Shown here: positions 46,501 through 57,200 of the stretch, one piece after another
Layout: each line of letters starts with the position of its first letter
Position numbering within the stretch: position 1 is the first letter of the stretch
Assembly: GCA_018806985.1 (NCBI GenBank)
Contig: JADANN010000454.1
Location: 372,001 to 436,000, forward strand
Length of the DNA stretch: 64,000 bases
Source of the DNA: Angiostrongylus vasorum
Lineage: Eukaryota; Nematoda; Chromadorea; Rhabditida; Metastrongylidae
Reading direction: 5' to 3'
Position numbers and translations under genes: made by a program
The notes under the pieces: model-generated
What the model saw: only the letters and a program-made list of their open reading frames with translations
What the model was told of the DNA's origin: nothing
The model's database searches: none

Positions 46501-47352
46501 TTTATAATGCTCTACTTTTTCTTGTATCAGCTGCACGACTTCTGATGCTTCTGTCAGTGGGCACTGCACAATTCTTCACCATGCGTTCCCAAGATCCCAT
46601 AAACCTCGAATCAACGATGTCAACGGATCGAGACAACGATGTCAATGGATTTTTGATTGTGAGTAAACAGGTCGTCATGTAACCGGCTGCACTCTCCATC
46701 TGGTGATGATCGTTACGCAGTAACCTGACGACATCTGATTGAAAACTAAGCCGAGAACAGGCGTCCTTTCAGATGGTATTGAAATCATATCTTCCATTCA
46801 TCCACTAGATCCTTAAGAAAGTTCATTTTATGGCGGTCGAAAAGAAAAAAAATCAGTCGAAAAATCCCAAATCTGCTGAGGAAGGACATTCATCATTAGT
46901 GCCACTCATGTGTGCACTTTGCGATGATCTCTTCTCCACTGAGCAGTTATTCAGGTCCTAAAAATGCTGGATTAACGCTAAAAGCATAGAGGAAGCCAAC
47001 AATTATGAGAGATACGTCTCGAGAAATGCGGCTGTAATAGTGATTTGCGCCCAAATCATTTCGTACGTTGACAGCAACTCCACGATTTTCACAGATTCCC
47101 GTCTGGGAATCAATCAAAAAGAAGAGCTGCTTAGAAGATATGTTCAAAAAGACATGCGTTCATGAATCGGAAATTATTTTGAAAAAAAGAACTTCAGTTC
47201 CAGTGCAAAAGATCGTTGTAATTCAGAATTAGTTCACCACCCACGTTTCTGACCTTATCACTTCAACGAAATTGTTCTCATATTTCCTCTATTCTAATCC
47301 TTCTGAATACTGTATTTTTTTCAGTCATCGAAAAGACTCGTGTTACTCGTAG
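37582..47352 (+). CDS. Undescribed ~204-aa protein gene ending in a C2HC zinc-finger-like motif, seven exons
   Basis: Exons: 37,582-37,607; 37,642-37,697; 37,905-38,051; 39,739-39,822; 46,531-46,658; 46,809-46,954; 47,325-47,352. Every join is GT-AG and preserves phase. The best-supported exons are 4 (acceptor GTTTCTCAG, peptide MIADSTDEVKRKLAERRRSK), 5 (CTTGTATCAG to GTGAGT) and 7 (ATTTTTTTCAG). The first intron would be only 34 bp, so the MRKYPLLL start is least certain. The C-terminus MCALCDDLFSTEQLFSHRKD followed by SCYS fits C-x2-C-x11-H-x4-C and is built across the last splice junction. A basic segment (ERRRSK) and a Lys-rich stretch (VEKKKNQSKNPK) suggest a nuclear protein. Intron 4 (6.7 kb) is loaded with SINEs and a Repeat B. 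The family is not recognised. Confidence 0.5.
38471..38527. repeat. Purine-rich (GA/GGA) simple repeat
   Basis: About 57 bp of GAGA and GGGA units on the plus strand. Confidence 0.9.
38699..38869 (-). CDS. Short minus-strand open frame (57 codons)
   Basis: An ATG in good context (AAAATGTCGG) opens a hydrophilic peptide beginning MSEKGNSSGRQDVVKNNKKN and ending DCCMEKL before TGA. It lies antisense in intron 3 of the plus-strand gene. There is no family or clear splice donor, and it may be a chance frame. Confidence 0.2.
39823..39930 (+). mobile_element. SINE-D copy at an exon edge
   Basis: GTAGTGTAGTAGATAACACATG head, B box GCGGGTTCGAAGC, tail ATATCTCAGCATTGTTATGG. It starts exactly at the donor of exon 4 of the plus-strand gene, so the SINE head supplies the GT of that donor. 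Confidence 0.6.
40905..41182 (-). mobile_element. SINE-A copy, diverged
   Basis: AGAATTCGACTCCGATGAG, CTGAATGCATATTTTTTCCC, core complement TTTCTTACCAAGTTCTTGAG, B-box complement GGGGTCGAACCAACG and GCCACTACGCTCTACTCG. Confidence 0.65.
41895..42135 (-). repeat. Repeat B copy
   Basis: AATCTCAGAGGTCAACCTAG, CACCACCACAGGCAGTTGC and TTCCAGTCACGATGACGCGG. It lies in intron 4 of the 37.6-47.4 kb gene. Confidence 0.7.
42474..42762 (-). mobile_element. SINE-A copy
   Basis: Near full length and reversed: tail AAGGATGAAGCTCTCGGCG, core GTCTGGTACTAATTTGCCGA, B-box complement GGGGGATCGATTCC. Has an 8-bp internal tandem (GAGCCAAT/GAGCCAGT). Confidence 0.85.
43155..43178. repeat. (GAA)n microsatellite
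   Basis: Six GAA units followed by an A-rich run. Confidence 0.85.
43743..44034 (+). mobile_element. SINE-A copy
   Basis: TGGCACGTGTAGCGCAGTGC head. The B-box region reads TTAGTTCATTCC as in the chimeric copy at 62.6 kb. The tail is GAGAGCTTCATCC. Confidence 0.75.
44797..44830 (+). ncRNA. Degenerate hammerhead-like remnant
   Basis: GCTCTGAAGAAGGAGAAACAC and GCCGAAATTTTTTGACAC keep the order of the motif, but the CGTC segment is lost. Considered dead. Confidence 0.3.
44920..45080 (-). mobile_element. SINE-D copy
   Basis: TTACTGTCTATTGTTTTTCA, AACCACAATAATGTTGAG and GGGATCGAACACCC. Ends in CACCACACCATGCG, the reversed head. Confidence 0.65.
45935..46055 (-). mobile_element. SINE-D copy
   Basis: AACCACAATGGTGCTGAGAT, GCGGGGATCGAACACACTT and CTGACGCGTTTAACG. 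The 5' end of the head is lost. Confidence 0.6.
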
Positions 47353-48201
47353 CAAGAGCTGAACGCCATGCTTTGATAAAAACATAGAACAAATACCACG
47401 ATACCTGAAGTCTGAATCAATGAATACAGCATTCCTAAAGATGTTGAAGACTGCTGTGATATGGAAGAATCTTTGATGTCCAATGGTTGTTTTTTTAATT
47501 TCCGTTAGATAAATGAGCTCTTGCCAATGGATTATGCTGTCTGCTTAGTTTTCTTTTCACAAAATATCTTCAATATTTCTCACAGGCTTTCTCTGTTATG
47601 AACCAGTGGTTGGTTAGAATTTTCTCAAGAACGGATTACTATGTCCACCAGCCGGGTAGCACAATCCTCCTTTGGAACATGAGATTCGGCTTTTTCGTTT
47701 TGTACACTTCCGTTTCCAGTACTTTCATAGGTTTTCTACTTCTGTTGTGTTTTTTTCCCATTTGCTGAACAATATTTCTTCCTCTGAAGCCTTTACATTA
47801 CCAGTGATTTCAGAAATCTTAAATTAGCGTATAATTACTGCGATTTCTTCTCTTTTCTTTCTTAGATACTTCGCATAAATCGATAATGAAGCTCTAAACC
47901 TTCTCGACCAATTTTTTTAACCCATTTTCTAGCTCACATTCTATTTCTTCATCGACTTTTTCTCCTTCCTTCCTTTATCTTTTTGCCGATTACTAAATAA
48001 CTGCGCCAATATTCACCTTTGATTCGCATGTCATTTCCTATATTCATTCCTTGATTCAGCTTTATCAATAGGATTTTTCCAATTTCATCAACATCTTTTA
48101 GCAATTTTTATCGCATTTTTTGAGCTCCGATGTAGATCTACCATAATAATCTCAACGACTAGTACTTCAGATTCTTTCGCTTTCTTTTTTCGATTTTCAA
48201 A
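47353..48201. other. Intergenic region between two same-strand genes
   Basis: About 850 bp, increasingly T/C-rich toward 48,200. AGTACTTCAG at 48,161-48,170 could be a trans-splice acceptor for the next gene. No repeat copy recognised. Confidence 0.3.
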
Positions 48202-51200
48202 ATGGACTGGCTACGTGGACGAATGTTCTTCGGTGGGACTTCATCGAACGACTCGTCAGGGGATGACGAGCAACGACGACTTGTTGTAGAAGCAACGACC
48301 TCAGGAATAAGGGTGAGTTTGCAATGGTTTTTCTGAGCAGTTCGTTCACGATTTTCTAGGGATAACAATGAAAGCGGCTTCATAATTACTGTATCTGTGA
48401 AATTTGGCCAACTTTCTTCACTTATAAAGAAGTAAATATATGAGAGTTCCACATTCTTCGAAAAGAAGTGACAGATTCTGTTCACCTAACTATGTTTATT
48501 CGGCAAGTCTCTTAACAGTCTTGCACAAATTAGAGCTCTTTTATTTGGGCGTGCTCATGAAGTGTTTTATAAGAGCTAATTTTTACTTATTTTATTCTAC
48601 ATGACCCATTTTCACATCTACTGTGTGGAATGCAGCACCTCATGCACTTCATTCGTTTCCGTGCTTTCACTATCCACGAACATATTCGAACTTTTCGGTT
48701 GTGGTTTCGGGTGCTGTTGAGAATTGTCGTCTTCTTTTACGAATTTGAGTTGAGTGCTATTCGAGTCGATTCGTCGTTAGGAGTCCTGGGATAGGGGCTA
48801 GGATGTTCCCATTTGGATTGCAAAGAGTGGACTTTTTTCCCAGACAAGTCCGGTAGCAATTTGCCGAGCCCAGGAGGGTCACAGGCTTGCTGGGCATGGA
48901 CGTGGTCGGACCAGCACCGCGTTCGTGATGATCGGATAACTACCACTGATTTACCCATCCTCGATAAAAGGTGCTATGGCTGCCTATCATCTCGATGCTT
49001 CTTCACGTTGTCTGTACACTTCAAAATGTTAACTGTTACTTGCAACAGATTTCTGTAACTCTAACTCCCTATTTGTGTATGACTCATTTAACATAACTTC
49101 TGGAGAAACCCTTGCTTTATCGGTTAGTTGAAGTTCATCCGACATCCTTAATATACACGAAATAATAATTCTCTTGGAAATTGTACAGGCTACGCTCATC
49201 AAATGAATCGGGCCGTAGCTGGGCTGATTCTTCTGTTCTTCCTTTCTTAGGTGGAAACGTTCACCAATGGTACGCGATTTTTTGTTTCTTTTTGAAGTTG
49301 CAGTGTCGTTAAGGTTGCAAGAACTGCATGCAGTTCAAGATTTTTCACTCAAAGGAACTCGGCCATGATTTAGCCACCACTAAAGTAGTATCTGTTTTCA
49401 TTATGTTCGCTGCGACTCAGACATCGGAAAGCAGTATCCACAGTGAATTTTCTATGGTGGGCCCACGAGTCTCTAGTTGTGGAAGGAAAAACGTTGGAAT
49501 AGAATTCTCCCGCTGTGATCTATTTAGAAGCTGATAAGAAAACCTTACATTTTGTTTATTGAGCTGTTTTCAACAACTTTTTTTTTGTGCCATTTCAAGC
49601 TTTCCTGTGAAACCTTCGGCATCTGGGACTTGTTACATTGAACTCGTACAGGTTTAGCTTCAGTTTTATCTATTGACAAGATCGTAACGTTGGTTCGGTT
49701 CTTTCCTAACCTGTCAATTATGCAAGGAAAAGTTCCCTTTTGAAAAATTTTGCATCATACACATACATACACACATATACACATTACATACACATACACA
49801 TACACATACACACACTGAAACGCACATGCAAGCGATGTTTTCTCCTATTCAGTCCATGCTAGAAGGTTTTTTTCCAGTTTGTATCTGGGCAGAATCCTTG
49901 AGATACAGTCCAGTGAAACGTTACTGCGACGGTATTGAAGAGGCATCACTTTCTATTTGTGAGGGAAACTATCGATCACCATATGAGTCGTAGCATTATG
50001 CGACTCGCATACGCAGCGGCGATTTTTCCCGTTTCCAAAAGTGAATTTCCATAGAACAGGGGTTCGATCGACAAAAACTCCACAAGGCTACCTTACCTTG
50101 GTTCCAGTCTCGTATTCGGAACTTTTTCGACCCTCTGTTCACCTTTTTTGGCCCTTTCTTATTCAGATATTGAACTTTCCAACAAAGAATTCATAGAGCA
50201 ACTACTCTTTACGGATCCTGCTTCATCTCACATTAGCTGCGCAAAATAGAATAGAAAATTTATGAATAGAAATCGGTGGTTGATAGTTTTGTTTTGGCCT
50301 TGGAAATTGAAGAAAAGGAATACTGTAACGAGCTAATATGTTCTCATACGGGTCTCGACGTGATGAATATCAGCTGATGTGCAGCAAAGCTTTCCTGACG
50401 GCGTCTGTTTCTCTGAGTCTAGTTAACACGATCCTGTCATCTCAACGGTTTACTTGTATCTGTTTGCTCTCAGTCTGCTGTACAGTCATTACTCAAAACT
50501 TGATATGCTTTGCAACCTCCTCGAGGATCCTTCATCGAAGTAAGTGCTCAAGTTCGTCTAGAGGATAGAAGGTAAGAATTAATCTCCATAACGCGTAATA
50601 ACGGCTGTATTGGTCTTGGAGCAATAACTGGTTAATTATTACCGGTTAATTGCTAGTCTAGGGAACGACTTCCTTAGGAGATGTCGAGATGGTTGTGTTA
50701 CTCCGTTCCTGGTCATTAGCATCACTTGCAGCCGGCGGCACTTATCAGTTAAACGAATGGAACATGGCATCCTTTTCATCATATCATCTGCTCAGCTAGC
50801 GATTCCTATTAATAGTTGACTGAGTCATCGAGAACAATCTAAAAGGCAGTAGTCGCTAAATATAAATAGACGGACGATGCATAGAAACTCTTTCCGCTTG
50901 AGAAAGCTTTTTTTCAAGCATGTTTCTTTTAAGACATCCCTCCATTTTCAATATTTTCGTAGAAATATGTAGTGCATTTTCTCTGTACAAGTCGTTACTG
51001 TTGGTATTTTTCATACGGGGGTCCATTAGTATTGCAATACGTAAAAACCCAAAAAGGTAGACACAAAGTCTTTCAACTAAAAAAATCTTTTATATCATTG
51101 TGAAATCCCGAGGCTAAAATTAAGCCGAGGCAATAAAGACTGGAACACAAAGAAGAAGGCGCAATGGTGGAGCAGTGATTTCTAATTGACATACTCTTTC

Positions 51201-54200
51201 TATCGTTGAATAGATTTGAAGAAGCCACAAAGACGAAAACAAAGAGACGAAGCACAAAGAGTGTAGTACCTCATCGTCTGATTGTGCGAATTTAGAGCGG
51301 AAGTCTGAAGGTCGAATTTGGTGCTCATTAATAAACTTGTAAGGAAACCTAGTTGGTATAGAATGTCTCGCTCCTTTTGCTAAAAGTTTCTATTTTAGTG
51401 AGGATCAGCTTGATTAATTGAAATTTCTTGATCTGTGAGTTCTGCTGTATCATCGACCTTCTGCAAACATTCCGTATGTTTTCTATTCGAGCTACTTTTG
51501 TAAGGAACGGGTTTTCTAACTTGCAGGGTTTCTCTTTCAAATCGTCTCCCTTAGGTTTGCTACTTTTTCTTGTTGATAACGAACCCTGTCTACAGCTTAC
51601 ATAGAAAAAACGCTATCGAATCGACACGTAGTTGATAGAATGTCAATTCCAGTTTAGGAGAAAAGCAGAATCTCCCACGTTGCTTCGTGCAATTCCCATT
51701 GAAAATCCGTTTCCCAAACAAATCACAGTGTTGCGATGTATTCGTAAAGTGCTGACAACGAAATGCTTTTTGTTACTCTCATCCAATTGTCATCACTTAA
51801 GATTCCCTTTAAATTGATTTTGCCAATCTCAAAAAGACAGAAAAAACTGTCAGTGAACCTATGGATAACAGTGCTTCTAATCTGATTCACAATATAGGCG
51901 TTTTTTGTAAAGAGAGGGAAATGGAAAGGGAACAAAGAGAATGTGGCAGAAAGAAGTGCAAGCCAAGGACCTCGGTTGCTGTGACAGATAGCACCTGTTA
52001 TCGCATGTTCGAAGCGAAGTCTGAGTTTTGCAAGTATTTCAGCATCCTTGTGGTCGCTTGTTTCATTTGAACGCATCTCCAAGATCTTTTCTGTTTCTAG
52101 AAAAGCACACTATTCAAGAAGATAATCGGTTTTAAACGTAGCTTTGTCTAGGACATTCTCAAACTTATTTGTGCCTTTCGGTGTGTTTTGTACTGACTTA
52201 ATTATGGTGTCCAAGGATTTTTTATTCCTCATCCTTGGTTTTTTCTTACTCTTTTAGGTAACCTATTGAACAAGCCTAATTGTAACTGTATAAATTACTA
52301 GTAGTAGTTGACTAACTGAATCCAATAAGATGTTATGAGCTTCAGGTTCTACAGCTGTACGCTTTGCCAACAGCGTACTTCACTGGTGTCTGTCGAGGTT
52401 AAGCAGAAACTCACAGAATGCTATATTTACTCTCATTCTAGAGTTCTGCTCCCCAAGTGAACGGTTGTGTCCCAATTACACTCCATCTTTTGATCGATGT
52501 GGCTTTTTTTCTTGAGGGGCTGTTATTCTTTCCGCTAAGCACATGGTTTACAATTACGTCGGGATGAAAAAAGATTACTGGTTGACCACGTCATGTAGAA
52601 AAATCTATGTAAACAGAAATTTTTGATGACTTCTTAGTTGGAGGATTATTACAGTAATACATTAGAGAGAAGGCATAGAGTAGTCTGTAAATCAGCTATG
52701 GTTGAGTTTTAATTGAAGAATTGCCACCAATAAGAATCAGATGACAGAACGATGATTACCGACCCTACCACGACGTCTTGTGAAGCTGGTTTGTTGGGTG
52801 TCCGACGTCGATCCATCGAAAAAATAATCAACTGTCAAGATACTTTCGCTAAAAAATGATTACTGTAGTGGTTCTTGATTTTGATAATTGACCTTGTCAA
52901 CAACACTTCTTCATCTGGACTTGAACAACTACGCTTTAAACTCGCGAACGAAAATGTCTTTCTGTAACCTCTTGTGCTTTTTAAAACAGAGTAAAATAAA
53001 TGGCTGCTCTGTTTGTGGTCCGAGAGTGTGAATGTATCATCTGAATGCTTCTTAAATTCTGAACCGCCAGGAACAAATGCTGATTTTTGCTTCCCGCAAC
53101 CAAATTTCATGCTTATGTTAATGGTTTTGTGGGAATTTCTAGCACACAGAAATGCAAGCGATATAATCTTTACGAACTTATAAAAATTTTCTTTCTCACA
53201 TTAGTAATAGGCGATGTGGTGATGATTCGACGATTTTGACGTGATGTTTTGCTCGAAAGCACTAAGCGCTTATATGTATGCACGTGCAAAACATAGATAT
53301 CGATTTTGAGTGCGGGTCATCGTTACCCCAATGATTTGTATGGCTGGCTGCCTATTCCAGACATTATCAGCTCTCGTCGACGACTGCCGCTACCACCCCC
53401 TCTCCTATCTTTAGCACTATTTGAACGGAGTCTTTTCTCTTTCTCCAGCTGAAGACTTTTATTTTCCACTGAATTCGCTCTTTTTCCTTTGTCGTTGTGA
53501 ACGAATTTCTTGCTTTTCTTGTAGTGCTCCTATTTTTTCCAAATATTTTCAAAATCTCTGACTTTTTGCCGAATTGTATTCTTCAGGAGTTTTTTTTCGA
53601 CAGATTTTTCCGTTTCTGCATTTACTGCATTTAGTGAATAATTTTTTTTCTCAACGAAGGTCTGTCGTGGTCTCTTTTTCGGCATTCATAAATTCATTAG
53701 TAATTATCGCTTTTATAACTGGATAATTGGAACAGTATTGTCATTTTTCCTACCCTGCTTAGCTTCTGCTAATGTTCCTCATCATTTTTTGTTTCCTCTG
53801 AGCGTCTAGAAAGACTCGTTGCTGACAACCCCGTCAGGAGGTGGTGAGCCGGACAGGATATTTTTTACTCTGACTTATTATGGTGTCAGACACCGGTATT
53901 GTTGCGGATACCATTGGTTATACGGCCTTTTTCTTCTCTTTTTTTCCATAATTTGGTAGTACCACGGTCACGTGGACCCTCTCGCTCTGCGTAAATTATT
54001 ACGTTCTACAGAATTTCAACGTATGAAGACATTTCATGGTCATTTTACCAAGTTTCAGTGAAAACAGTTTATCGTTGTGAGGTGTAGACAAGTTTTACAC
54101 TGATGGATTACTAATATCTAAGGGTATCGCAGTGGTACTGATCCCGTTCATTAAGTTAACGTGCCAACTTACTCAAGCGGCTACAACAAGTCTCTCATCC

Positions 54201-57200
54201 ATCTTGAGTTGGACAGTTTATACAACAATTGTCTGGAACATGCTCACTCTGTCCAATCAACATGGGAACGTCCTAACACGACTATCCCAGGATTCAAAGG
54301 AGAATCGGCTCGACCGACATTCAACTACATTCGCAACGAAGATGAAGAAATCTTTAAACAGAATGCGAACCCTACGCAAAAAAAAGTTCGAAAATCCTAT
54401 TGGATGCTGGATGCGAGAGAAGATCGAATGCAGGTACTGTTAGGATCCGCCCAGTGTAATATATGTGGTTTCGAGATATGAAGTAAATAAGAGAAAGGAA
54501 AAAAGAGTTTTCACGAGAAGCATGACCGATTTTCACTGTTTGCTTTGATCTTTAACTACCTGATGAATTTTATTCATTCAGTGATTTACTACTGTATTTG
54601 TCCTTTGCTTAGGTACCAAAACATTCACTTAAATAAGCTTATGTTGTTGTGTAAAAACACTAAGTGACAAAAATACAATGAACGCTACGTCACTTGACGC
54701 GGTGTTAACGTTGACATGAGGTTCGTCTCCATCTTCTATGCCTAAAAAATTTGCTTCAGTTCATGACTCTTGGTCGTAGTGGCTTGCTGTTACCGTATAT
54801 TTTAGGAGCATTTTTAAACTTATAGTCGCGTAACCGCGTGAACGTGCCTAAACAGTCAAGAGGCGTTCTGCATAACCCAGACGAAGAACATAAAGTGGAG
54901 TTATCATATGCATTGAAAATGTTAATGCAATTGATATAAATGTTGACAGTTGATAGTTCGTGATCGCGTTCTAAGATGTCCGATGGTTTGGATACTTAGA
55001 TTGTCTAAGACATATGACCGTTGACATACCCTCCACTCATATCGTTGTCTTTCAGTTGTCATCAACAGAGGTGGCTAGATCCGTGACGGGTTCGGTTTGG
55101 CTGCGGCTTGACGAACCGCGTCTTTTTTTCCTTGCTGACTTGCTGAACGTTTTTCAAAGGTGGTTTTTCCTGGAATCCTTGGAATTTGTGCAGTCGGGCG
55201 TTCCCAGGTCTTTACCACGAGCATTCCATCATCTACTGAGAATCGTCGTAACGTTCGCCTGCAGATGTGACTGGAAATTCTTCCCAAGGAAGCAGCACAA
55301 TGATTTCTGGATATTCATCAGTTTATATATTATCGCAGGTTCATTGAGCAAATTGCTGAAGAGGTCAAAGTTTAATCAACTAAAGTTTTTAATTCTTTTT
55401 GCTGAGGTTTTGTTACTAAGCTGTACCTCGTTCTCTCTTCTTTTTAGTTCCTGTCATCATAATGGTTCCATCTATTCCTATCGTAACATAATATTCTATT
55501 ATTCATGATTCTCCACGGTGACTTTTCTCTCATAATTGGTTATTCATTTAGTAGAACTAACAATAAAAAGCTTAAAAATAGTTACTTAGTTGGATTTTTC
55601 TGGGCGAAAAATAAAGATTTATAAGAGGACTTTTGCGATTTAGAACTCTGATTTAGTCTGAAGTACTTCTAGTAAAGTGTGACGCAGTGGTCGGATGCGC
55701 TCTGCAACACACGTAGAATCGATCCCCACGCCCATGGCTCTCCAAGCATTCCATCCCTCCGGCGTCGGCAAATTGGTACCACACCTGGCTAGGAGGAGAG
55801 AGCAACACTTGCTCGCTTCATTGGTAAGCCACCGTGAGTCATTGTAAAGGCCAGATAAGCATTCATTCACCTCCAAACGATGCTTAACGAAGTCGAATGC
55901 ATGGCGCATCCCTCAGGGATTGATCAATGCCGAGAGCTTTATCCTTTGATCATTTTATTATTTCTGCTGAACGATAACAATATCAAAATGCCTGTAGTCA
56001 TTCATTTTTCTTGGGATTATACATGTTTCCCAGGAGTTTTTTTTCTTTTCCAGAGTAGTTTCAGCTGTTTGTTCAGGATTTTTCAAACGCTTGCGTTCCT
56101 CACATGTTTTCACATTTAAGTTCTCATGAGACTTTCTATTTTCAGTGAAAAGCTTTCAAGTAATACACTCACTAATACTATCTGTATCACCTTCCACTCA
56201 AGCACCAAAGTCACCTATATCACTACAACTATCCACTGGGATTCTCGGTTCATAAGGTCAACCTTAACGTTTTTCTTACCCTTTTTTTAATGAACTAATT
56301 CACTCTAGGTATTTTATCCAGGAAAACTATGGAAAAACCCAGTTCTGTCCTTTTTTCCTGAGTGTCCACTTTTTAATTACTTTTATCAATGCTTAATCCC
56401 ACCATTCTTCATGGGAATTCTAATCTCTAATCCTTCAACATCCATGTTTGCAACTAATCAAAGTAGCGTAATTCATAGTAGTGAAGATTTTGAAGGAATT
56501 CTCTCTTTTTAGCAGCAACTCGTAACGAAGAGAAACTTATTCTGGTTCCTTCTCACTCACTTTCCTCTGTTGACCTTCACATACTTGTACAGTACTATAG
56601 ATTTCTTTACGCTTTCTCAGTATTTCTGCTTAAGACCAGCTTCTTCACTACGAATAAAAAATAGAAAGGATAGAGTTTCGGCGTTGATCATTCCCTGAAG
56701 GATGCTCCATGCATTCGACTTCATCAAACATCGTTAGGGGTAATTGATTGCATATCTGACCTATAGCTGCACTCGCGGTCTCGATGTATCAAGCCGAAGC
56801 TACTATCCTGGCAGACAGGTCTGTTAGCAATTTGCCCACCTTGGAGGGATGGAAGGCTTGGTGAGCCTGAGGCGCAGGGATCTATCCCATGTGTATTGCA
56901 CGTCTCCTCTAACCACTGCGCTATACGCGTCCCTCAATACGTCTTAGTCTTCCATCTTTCTGCTAAAAAGATTTCCATGGATCTTGAATCATCTTGTCTC
57001 ATAGCGAAATTATTAGTGACTTTTCAGCTAACAAAGACCAATAACAATATTTCAAAACCGACTTTCCGTTAACCTCGGCGTTACTAATCAACACGTATTC
57101 TTTCTCTGATAAGTTTACACGAGGTTCATAAACAATTTTTATTCGACTAACGTTTCGACGTCTTCGTGTTCATTAGACCTGATGATCCAAGTCGATAGTC

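Noticed and set aside
46830..46954. ATG at 46,830 (MAVEKKK...) as an independent gene start
   Set aside because: The frame is open back to the acceptor at 46,808, and that longer exon fits the phase of the preceding exon, so the ATG is read as internal.
55014..55508. 164-codon plus-strand frame as a gene
   Set aside because: Its first half is reversed SINE-C tail sequence, and there is no domain or splice evidence.
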